From Chara braunii (taxonomy: Eukaryota; Streptophyta; Charophyceae; Charales; Characeae), in contig BFEA01000191.1 of NCBI GenBank assembly GCA_003427395.1, forward strand, positions 1,961,467-2,001,518: 40,052 nucleotides of DNA, read 5' to 3'. A program made the translations under genes and the position numbers. Shown piece by piece: positions 9,103 through 20,900 of this stretch. Each line of letters starts with the position of its first letter. The first letter of the stretch is position 1. The notes below the pieces were generated by a model. The model worked only from the letters and a program-made list of their open reading frames with translations, was not told the origin of the DNA and did not search any database.

Positions 9103-10151
9103 CTTTTTCTTTAGACTCCACTTGCTTCATTTCCTCATCCAATTTCTTCCTTTTTTCCTCCTATTCTCTCTTTGTCTTCTTTCTTTTTCTTCTTCCGCTC
9201 GACCCTCTTCTGCTCCTCCTCATATCCCAGGTCCCCAATCTGTAGGACCTGCATCCCGGACCTGAACGTCATGGTGTGCATCTTGCACATCCATGAGAAG
9301 CCTAGGGGGAAGAGTATTCGTAGCAGGGGCTACGATATCACTATGCGGGCAAGAAACACAAACGTTGGATAGTCGTCCATGGTGTCTGTTTGGCACAGCA
9401 GGTAAGTAACTTCTCCTCCGCCTCACCACTTAAACCCTAACCCCCCAACACTTACAAATCCCTCAGCACCTGGCCTACAACTTAGGCTAAATGCTGAGGG
9501 AGTTAAATCCCTCAGCACTTGGTCTACAACTTAGGTTAAATGCTGACGGAGTTATAAGTGTCGAGGATAAGTGTAAGTGGTGAGGAGGCGTAAAGGTTAC
9601 TTACCTGTTGTGCCACACAGACACCATGGACGATTATCCGATGTTTGTGTTTTTTGCCCGGATCGTGATATCGTAGCCCCTGCTACGAATACTCTTCCCT
9701 CTAGGCTTCGCTCAGATGTGCACGATGCACACCATGACATTTGGGTCTGGGAAGCATGTCCTACAAATTGGGGACCTGGGATATGAGGAGGAGTAGAAGA
9801 GGGTGGAGGGGAGGAGGAGAAAAATAAAGACGACAGAGAGAGAATTCAAGGAGAAGAGGAAAAAATTGGAATGAGGAAATGGAGCATGTCGAGTTTGCAG
9901 AAGAACATGAAGAAGGTGAAAAAAAACGAAGGGAAGCAAACGTAGGAAGGAGAAGAAGAAACAAGAAAAAAAGTGGGGGGAAACGAGCGAAGGCAAGGGG
10001 ACAGGCGAGTCCAACCGACCGCCGGCAGCTGGGTTGGAGTTATTAAAACACTTTGAGAAGTTGAAGGAGGCGATTGCGTTGCCCAGTGAGCCCAGCTGTT
10101 GCAGGATATAGAGGCGGAAGGTCGGAATGTGGAGGCTGCCATCGCTGCTGA
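8858..10151. repeat. 1.3-kb spacerless inverted repeat (palindrome)
   Basis: The left arm (8858-9504) and right arm (9505-10151) are inverted copies of each other, each about 647 bases, meeting in CTGAGGGAGTTAAATCCCTC at 9494-9513. Matches run along the whole length. Examples are ttcagcaatggcagcc against the inverse of ggctgccatcgctgctgaa at the outer ends, and ggggctacgatatcactatg against the inverse of gatcgtgatatcgtagcccc in the middle. Arms differ by scattered substitutions and small indels. Both carry CAGGTAAGT, a consensus splice donor, reading toward the centre. The centre itself has two copies of a roughly 50-base unit (cctcagcac...ctacaactt). Confidence 0.88.
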
Positions 10152-13100
10152 ACAAGAGAAGAAAAGATCGAGGAAGACGAGCAACAATCGAAGTTGGTAC
10201 GTTTTCTCCGTCTACTACCGAGTCTACTGTCACTACAGTTAGGAAAAAAAAAAAAAAAAAAAAAAGTCTACCGTCTTTCCCCAGACACAACACATCCTAC
10301 TCGTGAATATATAGAAACTAATTTTGCACTCCAATACCGTCAATACGAGGGTGCATTGGATTTGGGGGGGGGAAGAAGGTGGTTGTTTTTTTCCCGAATA
10401 CAAAATGGATGCAACAACGCAATCCCCCACTTTTCTCACGGAGTATAAGAAGACATGGGTCTGTTTTTATACTAAGTTGACCTTGTTGAAAACAAATGAG
10501 TATACCTCTAGGAGCAATTAAAACTTAAAGTTGATGAATACGAGACAATAAATCCCGTTGTTGAAAATGAGTTGGATTTAAGACCGTTGGACATGATTCG
10601 AAGCAATATAATATTTGAGACTTTACATCCCTAAAGGGTTAAAGGGGCAGTGTCCAGTTATCACTAACGTTTTTTGTCACTCAGACGACCTTTTATCAGA
10701 TTTTCGAGGACAAATTTGTATGTCACACTAATAGTAATCCAAGTCTTCAAGGATATTTATAAGATTTTTCTAAGAGCATATGCCTTATTTGTAATATTGT
10801 CAAACTTCAATAACACTTATTGGGTGAACGTTTATTAAATCCTCGTTAAGGAGGAATTTGGCGATGAGATATTAATTTTTTTTTAGAATGAATCCTCATT
10901 TACTCATCTTTTATAAAACAGGCGATGACGAACATAACGCTCCTCACAAAATGAGTTTTTCAATTTTACAATAAATGCAATATTTTCTCTCTATTAAGAA
11001 TACTGTAAATAATTGTTTGGGTTTCAAAGCAACAATTCAACCAATGCCTCATAAGGTCGCATACAAAGTCAGATTCATCGTAGCGGATTAAGTCGGAAGT
11101 TATTTAAAACATCATTAAAAAATCATTAAATCTTGGTATTTGATAACTGTAGACTGAACTCAATCAGGTTGAATGTCCAGTTTTGCAGCTACTTAGCATC
11201 ATAAAGAAAGCTTTTATAGCTCAAGGTTTGATTATCACTCGCATAAACCAGAAAAATAAATCATTAACTATTTATTATAGTATTAATGATTACATAATCT
11301 AAATGTTTATCAATTTCAAATAAAAAACATTGCGATGACCGACAAGACTTGTGAAAGAGAGGGAGAAAAAAATGAGGAGCATATGCTCATATAATTATTT
11401 ATTTTGTTCTCTTTGCATTATTGCCGATAGTAAGCTTCGGTTTGCCTAGGTAAGTTAACGAGCATCATTGACCACTAATCGTAGCAGAGACTAAAAAACA
11501 GTAACCAGTCATGTACTCTTTTTTAACCAAGACAATGAAACGAGCTAAAACACTTCCGATAAAATATCAGATGTGCAATGAGGCAAATCAAGCTGCTCCT
11601 CTCCCGTCCTCTGTGTGAAGCGATTATCTTGATTAGGGCCGATAATATAAAGATACAAGAAAGACTAGAGGCATCAACCTCCTCGTATGTATAAAATTCA
11701 CACATCCAAAATGATAACACTTTCCAACCAGCACTCGCAATTATGCTTGTTCTATTCACAACCGTGCTCCGATCTCGGTCTCTTAGTTGGGTCATTATCA
11801 CAGTAGCACAACTCGCTTTGAAAGTTAGACGACATTCCCCTACTCTCTCACTCTCTCTCTCATTATGTTAAACCATAACACCCTCATTCATCGTCGACCC
11901 CTCTCCCCCTTGGCTTGCGAGTAATAGTAGTGTCAACCTTGGAGTAGTGGCATGCCAGGTTAGACTATCAGAGGACACTCTCTAGGAAGTCAAATTTGGC
12001 TAGCATGTGAGAGTAGCCACCCATTTATTTCTATATGACTTTTAACCTTGCCTTGTTATAACAGGGACTACTTTTCATGCTAAGCCATAAGAAAAACCAG
12101 CCGTCATCAACATAAAGAAGTGCCCTCGTCGCCAAACGTTTAAAAACAATGCTCTACAGATGCATACTCAGAAAAAAACAATTGACAACAATAGTAACAT
12201 GTGAATATACCTCCCAATTAGTGTTCGAATGAGTAGTCTCATACTCACGATCATTATCAAAGGTTCAATTTATGCGTGTACGTATCAGAAGACAGTCGTC
12301 CATAAGTTCTCAGGCATACTAACTCCCATCAAACTCAGTTTGTAACTCCCAACGTCCTTTGTTCCCGCCTTGTCACCTCATGAACAATCTTGCGATTCCA
12401 TTTCTCCTCCTTTTCCTTGACTACCAAGGACACGGGAACGGACACGACACGCGATGAAGACTATCACTTATATTCTGACAGAGGTGGGGTTAGTGCAAGT
12501 ATGCTTATCACACGCTCACTAATGGTGACTTGACTCCTTACTCCCTCTCTTTTAGCCAAGACATGAGCCAGGTTGGGAGACTATTAGCACAACGAAATAT
12601 TGATGACGTCAAAGTGTCCATTTTGTGTCAGTCATTTCGAGAGAGTGAACCTCTGTTATTAGCATAATAACTCGAATGAACAAGATGACGTCAACTAGAA
12701 CATCCCTTACTGCATACTGCAGTGGTCTTCCTTCTTCTCTTATCCGTGTTGCCGCTAATACTTAGTATGGAATTTTTGCTCTCAACTTCATCATCGCGGA
12801 GACGAAGAGACACAAAACTGAGCATAACCGTTCATCACGTCCACGACACGCTCATCTCTTTCTTCCTCTCTTTCTCTCTCTCTCCGTGAATGCTCTTCCC
12901 CCGCAGTTTCGTAAATATCCGCCCCTCGTTCAGTGCCCCCGTCCTCGCGAGTTGACCTCCGGGCCCTCCTCTACCGGTTCCGCTGGCGGGTGGTTTCGTC
13001 ACCACTGATCCAGTCCGTGCCAGGATTGGGTCTCCACGTCACTCTCCTCAGTCTCGGCCTCTAAGTCTCCATGTAGGTCTCTTTGTTCCCTCTCCGTCGT

Positions 13101-13895
13101 CCCACCTGAATACTCAGTCTCATGATAAGCAATTGTGACATTGATACGGGCAGTGACGTGGTCACGCCGAAGTCTTCTCTCTGCCCTGTTTCTGGCCTCG
13201 GTGATTCCGCCTGCAACTTCTGGTCTTGCCTCATTTCCGACTCTCTGCCACCTTCAACGTTGACCTTGAGTCTAGCATCATCCCCGTCAAAATTTAGGAT
13301 TGTCGTGATCCAGGGACCTTCCCCCGACGCTAAGGCTCAATGTACCAAGAGCCTCCAACAGACAAACCCTTTATCCTTGCAACCATTTTCTGCACGCCAT
13401 AGCCACCCTTTTTCGCTATAGCCAACGTCTAAAGCCACAATCACTACCTGCACTTACGCGATACACACGAGGCAATATAGGCCAAATTCCCAAAATGGCC
13501 GCGGCCTGAACGCGTCGTCTTTCAACATGGCTATCACGACTTCTGATAATACACCTAATTTGCTAATAGTGAATAGCACGGCTATGCCTCTTTTTTTTAC
13601 AAGATCATTTTACGCCATGATCTCTGCGTTCTGAACGGGATGCTTAGGGGCAGTTTTAAATTTGATAAATTAAAATAAAGTTATATTAAAATATAATTTT
13701 AACCAATAACAACTAGGAAAAAAAAAGAAAAGGAAACAACCAAAGTCCAACGGTTACTTAGGTAGGCGCCATCTTTGATCAGTGCCAACTGCCTTTTCAA
13801 CACGATCTGAAAAGACTGGACTCGACGCACAGTGGTCCCATAACGGGATACCGACCGGTTTACTCCTTCTTTTTGTAGGGGTCATCGGACTACTC
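10152..13895. other. AT-rich intergenic DNA, no gene recognised
   Basis: There is a poly-A run at 10243-10264 and then mainly AT-rich unique sequence. Short open frames (for example 10324-10521 and 11523-11801) have no recognisable domain and no support from codon pattern. Two TGACGTCA-type boxes (near 12605 and 12684) resemble bZIP sites but have no gene attached. I see no TIR, RNA gene or tandem array apart from short CT runs. Confidence 0.45.
13122..13421 (+). CDS. Unrecognised 99-codon open frame in a GC-richer patch
   Basis: This ATG-initiated frame lies inside a GC-richer island (about 12840-13480) that stands out from AT-rich surroundings. The peptide is Ser/Pro-rich and without membrane segments or motifs I know. 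No splice sites or neighbouring exons could be assigned. It may be chance coding in a GC patch, or one exon of a gene I cannot reconstruct. Confidence 0.15.
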   Translation: MISNCDIDTGSDVVTPKSSLCPVSGLGDSACNFWSCLISDSLPPSTLTLSLASSPSKFRIVVIQGPSPDAKAQCTKSLQQTNPLSLQPFSARHSHPFSL

Positions 13896-14479
13896 TCAAA
13901 CCACCACTAGCCCCACTGTCCTAAATTAGGGGGGACCGGTAGTACAGGTTCACGAGGGCTACCGGTAACACAGTGGGGGGAACTGGTAAGGTGGCAAAAT
14001 TGGAATATGCGTCGGAGTTCCCCCACGATTTATTTTGGGGTTGAAATGATTTTTATTATTATTTTAAAATATGTTTCCTAGAAAGATCACAATGAAATCT
14101 ACGGACCCTCAAAGTTTCAGACTTTTTCTTTGGATATGAAAAATCGCCGAACTCGGGATACTTTTCCCGTTGGTCGACACGTGATATCACGACAAAAATC
14201 AAATATGGGATAAAATGGCGCGGGATTTATTTCATAGCACAAATTTTCTTTTTTATTTTTTTTTATATTTTTCCTAGAAAGATTACAATCTAATCTACGG
14301 GATCTCAAATTTTCAGATTTTTTCTTTAAACCTTCTGAGCGTAAAAAATCGTCAAAGTTGGCACTTGAAAATCCTTGGATTGGATCCGCCTGCACCTGCC
14401 AGCCGTCGCCCCCTCTGAGAACCCGGTCCGTAAGACCAGGAAAGGTGAATTTAGGCCGGCGGGGGTAGTGGTGGTTTAA
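13896..14479. mobile_element. 584-bp non-autonomous TIR element, TTAAACCACCA family relative
   Basis: The left end TCAAACCACCACTAGCCCC... and the inverted right end TTAAACCACCACTACCCCC... agree at 27 of the first 32 positions, both continuing into CCTAAATT. The start of the TIR matches that of the 159-bp elements at 18316 and 31863. The interior has a direct repeat of about 85 bases and no transposase frame. Clear target duplications are not visible. Confidence 0.6.
14077..14362. repeat. Two direct copies of an 85-bp block, period 196
   Basis: The block beginning cctagaaagatcacaatgaa (14077) recurs as cctagaaagattacaatcta (14273). Both continue through ctacgg..ctcaaa.tttcaga and aaaaatcg..aa. 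It lies inside the 584-bp TIR element. Confidence 0.8.
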
Positions 14480-15215
14480 TGGGTACCCGTGTCCGATGGC
14501 AAGGAGGGGGCTTATAACCTTCCACGAAGGATGATAAGCTTCCTACCAAAGCGGTTGCGGGCTACCCCTCTTTTTAAGTTCTACAGAGTGAGGCCGAGCA
14601 GGTTATACTCGCAACAACTAAGTCGTGAAGGGTCGAACAGTCTATGGCACCCGCCTGTGATCATCGTTTAAAAGCGAACTATTTGTTCCCCCATGAAACG
14701 ATAGAAGGGGAACTAAAATAAATAAATTAATTAAAATAAACATACTTAAAATTATTAAGGAAAATTACCTATTTCGATTCATCAAAATAACACAGTCCAC
14801 ATCACGACACAAGTTGAAAATACGACTCCTTATCTTTTCCTCTTTTAGTTTCTTATTTTCTCTCCATTCTTCTGATAGTGATCGTGACTATAGTATGCCC
14901 CATAACTTGGCTTAAGGGTCTCAGCTCGCAGTTGAAAAGACTGCGTTGGTTCTTCTACCTTCGCATCCCTGGGCGAGCCCGGCGGCTACCACGACCACAG
15001 GCCGGTCGTGCTCTGTTGTACAGCAGGGCGTCGAGCTTGCATGGACCAAAGGAAAGTCTAGTGGCGCACCCCCACTCTTTTGTTGTGGGAGCGCCAACTG
15101 GATACAGTCCACAAACAGGTCATACACAAGACGCGCGTGGTGCACTCATGAAGGTCGCGACTGGGATGTGCCTGGTACACTGCAAAGGGCCGGGACACTG
15201 CGCCCTCCGACAATG
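14480..15215. other. No recognisable gene
   Basis: An AT-rich piece (14690-14880) is followed by a GC-richer piece (14940-15210). A 211-codon plus-strand frame spans 14878-15513, but it runs through the R1 repeat and its MITE, so I treat it as chance. Confidence 0.4.
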
Positions 15216-16353
15216 CTCAATTCAGGCTGTGAGGCTGCCTGCTGGCGGACCTCAACGGTCACTTTTCTACGAAATGGTAACTTTCAGTGCCTTTTTTAGG
15301 GCCTACCGGTTGCACTACTCGCCATCCGCCAAAATTTTGAATGCACCCAAACAGAGCATTCAGTTCAGATTCATTCCAACTTTTGGCGCACGGGGAATAG
15401 TGCAACGAGACCTAGTTGTACTACTTGCAATGACACAAAATTTTGAACGTATATGGACCAAATTTGTCTTCAGATTCATTCCAAGTTATGGTCGATTACA
15501 AGAAAAAGTTTGAAATATAGTTTTTCAGTTGTTTTTTTTTTTTCCTTTTTTTTTTTCCTTTCCTCTTCTCTACCTTTGTGGACGCGCTTGCACGCGTTTT
15601 AGCTTTCTGCCCGTTGATCTTCATAATCTACGGCCATAAATGAACAACGAGGGCTACCACTGCCTAGCAGGACCTGCCACCCGTGCCCATGTCCCACTAG
15701 AGAAAAGGATTGGATCAAGCGCCTAAATCATTATATGTTTTATGCGGAAATGCAAAAAAACGGATCAATCACGACTCTCTACACCTCTCCACAAACACAT
15801 ATCGATTCGGGCATTAAATCAAATCCTGTTTGCTGGTGGGACATGATCCCCGTGCTACTGGACATTAGGGGGGGGGGGGGCAGGGGGAGGGGATGAGGGG
15901 AAGTACTATCGTAGGGAGGGTTCTCCAGAGGACATACTCACACTGATACTCTTTTACTTATCTGGACGGAATGAGGGTCAGATGCATACAGGTCGGACTG
16001 TAGATGAAGCCATATGCATTTAAGTTACTACTACCCTAGTGTAAGTAACCTCTGAGCCGTATATTCTTCTCTTTTCCTGCCACCCTCTTTTTTTATTTCT
16101 CGTTTGTTTTCTTGTCCTTTTGGCCGCGACGACGTTTTTTCTAAGGGTCGAGGTCCCACATGTCGAATACTTTATTCCGACCGCAGATGACAGATCCACG
16201 TTCAAGAATGAAGAACTCGCTCATGGGAGACCCCGCCTAGGCTCTCAACAACGAACGTTCCCCTAACCCCAGTGGAGGGGAGTGCCGACAACACACAATG
16301 GAATGTTGGTTTGCGGCGATGCTATCCGCCCCAACGTGTCCTACCAGAGGTAG
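15216..16353. repeat. Dispersed repeat R1, copy 2
   Basis: This is the counterpart of 754-1912, from ctcaattcaggctgtgaggc to the ctaccagaggtag region. It lacks the U6 insertion. In its place a second, partial copy of the MITE interior follows the MITE (caaaattttgaacg... near 15433 repeating caaaattttgaatg... near 15330). Confidence 0.8.
15299..15412. mobile_element. Small palindromic MITE in R1, copy 2
   Basis: Left GGGCCTACCGGTTGCACTACTCGCCATCCGCCAAAA and inverted right GGTCTCGTTGCACTATTCCCCGTGCGCCAAAA form TIRs around a short centre. It sits at the same place in R1 as 828-940. Confidence 0.65.
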
Positions 16354-16625
16354 TGGGTGGATGCTAGGCCTCAGGAGGTGAGGGGGAAGAGGAGCACTAT
16401 GGAGTGTTCTTAAGGGTAGGCCGAGGGGGAAGAGCATCGCTCTGTGAAGGCCGCATCCTTGGTGGGAGCCAGTGCAGCGGACTCGGGTTGTTATAACGAG
16501 ACTAGGATGGTATATCTCGTATTCATGGGGAAGAGGTGAGGATGAAGGTGAGATGCATATGGAGTTGAAAGGTAGCAAGACATCACCACCAAGGACTCAA
16601 CTTCGCACATACTAAAAAACTGCAC

Positions 16626-17130
16626 AACATTTGTCCCCGAGGAGCTTGTTTGGACAGTTGAAGATCATCGCTCTTGTGTGTCACCATATGAGATTGGTTG
16701 GGACTTCCCGATTCAACAGACTTCACATGACACTCAACAAGACTTTATTATTCACGACCGTGAATTTTCATAATCTACGACTATGATTTTTTTGCCAAGG
16801 GCCTAAGGAAGAGATCAGCGGTTCTCAACTACCCTTCGAGGATTTACGATTGGGGTGAGTTTGTCGTGGGTCTGCTGGACTTACACAGGATGAAGTTAGA
16901 CCTCGCTTTTCCTGCTCGCATTCCCTCTAGAGCCTCTCATAGAATAAGTCAGTGGTACTCGATTGGTTGACGCAAACTGTCGACTTTCCCCTGCTCGCAA
17001 TCCTTCCAGTGCTCGACCAGTCGTGGCGGTCATTGCGTACGCGAACTTGCGAGTCAGCCACACGCAACAAATCGATCAGTCGGTCTTTAAGGTGAGAGTC
17101 ATTTATCTCTCGCTTTTTTGGCAGAGGGCC
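16626..17130. repeat. Dispersed repeat R2, copy 1
   Basis: From gtccccgaggagcttg to the ttttggcagaggg region this matches 25302-25830 in order and orientation. Shared blocks include ttattcacgaccgtgaattt, ttttttgccaaggg and gcgaacttgcgagtcag. No coding frame is conserved between copies. Confidence 0.75.
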
Positions 17131-18315
17131 ACTGTTTTCAGGTCGTGGTCTATGGGTGCTTCTTCCTAGCCATAGCTGTCCGTCGTCGGTTGTGAGTCAG
17201 TCAGTCCTTACCTGTCTCTGGTTGGTAAGGTTCTTAATCACGAACCTTTTACTGTGTCGCTCTAGTGATCGTCCTCATTATCCTTCTCGCCTTTCTTCGC
17301 TGCTTTGTGCCTTTTTCCTTCTTTCAGCGTTCTTCCAACCCGGAATCCTTATCCCCTGCTTTTCATTCTCCAGAATCCCCCAATCCGCCGCATTTCTATT
17401 CGTTCCTCGTCTCTTATTTCCCACCCAACTTCATTGCCCAATCAGACTATGTAATCCCTGATGAGAGACTTATTTGTGAATTTACCACATATTAATTACC
17501 AGTCTTCTTGTTGTCCCCCCCACCCCCGCTTTTTGTTGACGAGAGTATTCAGAGGATTTTTTTTCTTCATCCTGTCACGACCAACCTTCTTTTTTTGCAT
17601 ATTTACCTCTTACCTCTAAGCTTTCAACTTCTTTCTCCAATCTTCAAACCAAGTACGTCGAGGAAAGATATGGTTTTGTTTTCAATGATTTTTCAGACTC
17701 CGTGGAAAATGTTATGCTTTGTACTTTTCAAAACGGAGTCAGAACCTTTTACCTTTTATCAACGATCTGCTACTCTTCGTAGAAAATGTGTGTTCGAAGC
17801 ACAATGTACTGCCTTTGCCACACTTGTTTTATTCCAATTTTCTCATCTTACTCACGTTCGTAGAATCAAGATGCTTGACGTTTCTGATTGTCGAAGAGCA
17901 GGGACGTGCAAGAGAAAATTTGATTGTTTTCTATGGGGAGTGGACGCATGATCTGCACATACCGTTCTACTGCTTCTCCCTTTGCATTGCTCCAATTATA
18001 AAAATTCTGCTCAATTTTGGGTCAACAATGGCTTGATGAGCTTGACAGAGAACGACCCCTCTCGGGGCACCATTCCTATGTTTATCTTGACAATTGTTTT
18101 TTTTTTTTCTGCAATGGATTTTTTGCGCAATTGGTGAAATCGAACTTCAATCACTTGCACTTTCAGGAACTTATTCTTTTAATTCTTCTTTTATTTACAT
18201 TTCATCTTTTATTTTTTATACCTTCTTCTCGTTTTTTTTTGCTTCCTCCTTCATTTTAAGCAACTTAGTTGTTAGAAAGCTCATAAGACTCATCTCTAGT
18301 GGTCGTATGAAACTG
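17131..18315. other. T/C-rich sequence, no gene recognised
   Basis: Several plus-strand frames of 76-147 codons overlap here, including one at 17508-17951. They are Leu/Phe/Ser-rich, as expected from T/C-rich DNA, and match no family I know. A decayed element is possible. Confidence 0.4.
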
Positions 18316-18474
18316 TTAAACCACCAGTACTTTGCCCAACTATTAGCCGTAGAAAAAAAAAAAAAAACATAAATGTTTATAATCGGATGAATTTTGACGC
18401 TCCTAAAGTGACCTATACATTTTATAAAAATATGGCTTGTTAACGGGCATGAATTTAAGAAATACTGATGGTTA
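18316..18474 (-). mobile_element. 159-bp MITE, TTAAACCACCA family, copy a
   Basis: Ends TTAAACCACCAGTACTTTG and, inverted, about TTAACCATCAGTATTTC. The full length aligns with the inverse of 31863-32021, including an internal A-run, GGATGAATTT, CGCTC, AGTG.CC and GGCTTGTTAA. Both copies are 159 bases. The TTAA at the ends may be the target duplication. Confidence 0.8.
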
Positions 18475-19807
18475 AAGGATACGTATTGACAAAAAAATAT
18501 ATTTGAATCGCATATTAATGTTTCGCGCATTTGATTTTCCTTGAAAATAATTGCGTCATTCATGTATTTTGTTACTTTGATCATAAGTTGTATAAGTTTT
18601 TTTAAAGCAAGAGAGACGAAAGCATTGTAACCCTAGGGTAATGAGTATCGTAACGATTCTTGATTTATTTCGTTTGATGACTGTCATTTACTCATGTTTT
18701 TTAACTAATTAAAAAATTCATATACAAATTGTGCTCTATATCGACTTTCTTTTTATCCTCTTATGCAAATGCAATTTTATTGTTTTTTTGCTACATAAAA
18801 AAATAATACAAAAGGGGGAGTAAACAAGTGAGGGAGCATGCTTGTTGTATCACTAAAGTCGGATCATTGCAAGTAATATTTAAATTATTTAGTTATTGCA
18901 ATATTAAAGGGGAGAGCACGTCAGTTGACTTATCTCTTTAAAGTTTTAATACATCATGATTACACGCCTACTAGTTAAAGGGGATAAAGAAGCAGAAAAT
19001 GAGGGTTAAACTGTCACATGACAACTGATATAAAAATTAACTGTCAAGTGGGCGACCCCACTTTTAAGGTTTTTTGCTTCTTTATGGACGAAAACTTTAC
19101 TGACTTTGTTACTCAGACTTGTTAATCCCCCTCCCCCCCAAAAATTGGTACATGTTTACTTTGCGACCATTCAATTTAGTATTAAGCACATAAGAAGGAA
19201 AAAAAAGAGCAAAAAGTTAACTAATAAACTATCTATGGAGGTCAAAACATTTAAGGATTGTTATACTGTGACAAACAAAATAGAGACGAATATTTCAATT
19301 AGGGATTATTCCTATGAGAGACCTAAAATGCGTTCAAAAATTGTTCTATGGTAGGTTTTTAATTCAAACATAAACATCGATAAAACTCGTCTATTGGTAC
19401 CCAACCAAAGTCTTACTACCATCTTCACATGGAAATAACGTTCAGGCATTATATTCAACTTACCCTAAAAATACCATATTTTGATTTTACTTACTTTTTT
19501 TTCAAATAGAAGGCTCCTTCAAATATAACATCCGAGGTTGTATTCGAATAAAATGCATGGGAATTATATTTGAATGTTTCATGGATGAAGTGCCTTGTAG
19601 AGGTAGTATATATGCATTTTAAAGGTCGGGAGCGAGGTATACAAGAGTTATAAAGGAGGTTGAAATTTTTTTTGACTTCCAACGGGTATATTTTGGTTTG
19701 ATTTTTTATTTTTATTTTTTATTTATGAAATTATGAGTTTATAATGAATTCTAAACTGACCCTCAATCAAAAGTTTGTCATATTGCAATTCTCGACAATA
19801 TATATTT

Positions 19808-19845
<38 letters not shown>

Positions 19846-20900
19846 CCACCGAAGTTGCAACCATCAAACCCTGTGATGATCAAAGATACTTTTCATATAT
19901 TTTGCAGTCCCCCCCGACATTCATAAATCTTTTGGGAGTTGCACCCTGCTCATGACAGTCATTTGTGTAACTAGTCATTCACTCTTAGTGCATAAGGTCT
20001 TATGAACATGTTTTTTTGTTGTTCTTGGCCCAAACCATCCCATATCACAAAATAAAAAACAAGAAAGGGGAGGTGAAGGGGGATGAAGATTGAAGGAGGG
20101 AGGCCCTAAAATAATTGGTAAAACAATTCATACCGACCTCTTTAAATATGACTCATAGCTTTCTGCAAACTTTCTATATCGAATTGAGTTAGCTTTCATG
20201 AGGCGCGCATGGCTAAATGTTTTTTCAAGTGGTTGTTTCATAATGAATATGACTTAATTGAGTTACTATAACCATATCTTTTAATCTTTGTTGTGTTGAG
20301 CTTCCTTTCACATATGGTGTGAAGATGTCGGCTAGACTTTTTGTTTCCCTCTGTTGGTATTGATTAAAAAAATAAGAATAAAGGGCTGAAAAATTTAGCG
20401 GGAGATATGCGAAAGCAGTAACTAATTCAGAGCACGTGTTGTGTTGTCTTATCTGGTGCAGGAGCACTAAAGCACCATGGATCATAGGCTAGACAATCTT
20501 TTTTATTATTATTATCTTATTTTTTTTTGCTTTTCGCCTTTTCGTTCGGACCCCCTTCTACATTTCCCTGAATCCTTTTCTGACTATTTTATTCCCTCTC
20601 TTCACTCTCTCTCTAGTGCTCCTCATTTTTCTGTTTTCCCGACTGTTTATAACATTTGTTCTTATGATACTCATTTTTTATAAAATCTTGTAATTAGTGG
20701 ATAACCTCCGATTGCGTTAACTTTCAAAATTGTTCTACATTAACAATGAAAGGAGAAAAAAAAAGAAGAAGACCATGGAGGAGGGATTTGAAGCTTGTCA
20801 GATGGTTAATGTGCCAAAAGGAAAACTCTTGTAGGATAGGCCTGTGCCCAAATCTAATCAGGTTTTTTCATCATCTCAAACAATTGCAATATCAATATAT
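18475..20900. other. AT-rich intergenic DNA, no gene recognised
   Basis: This is strongly AT-rich, with a T-run of about 29 at 19813-19841. A minus-strand frame at 20225-20485 is ATG-initiated and 86 codons long but without known motifs. Nothing else stands out. Confidence 0.45.

Noticed and set aside
14878-15513. 211-codon open frame
   Set aside because: It starts with GTG-type or weak context, crosses the R1 repeat and its MITE, and shows no domain.
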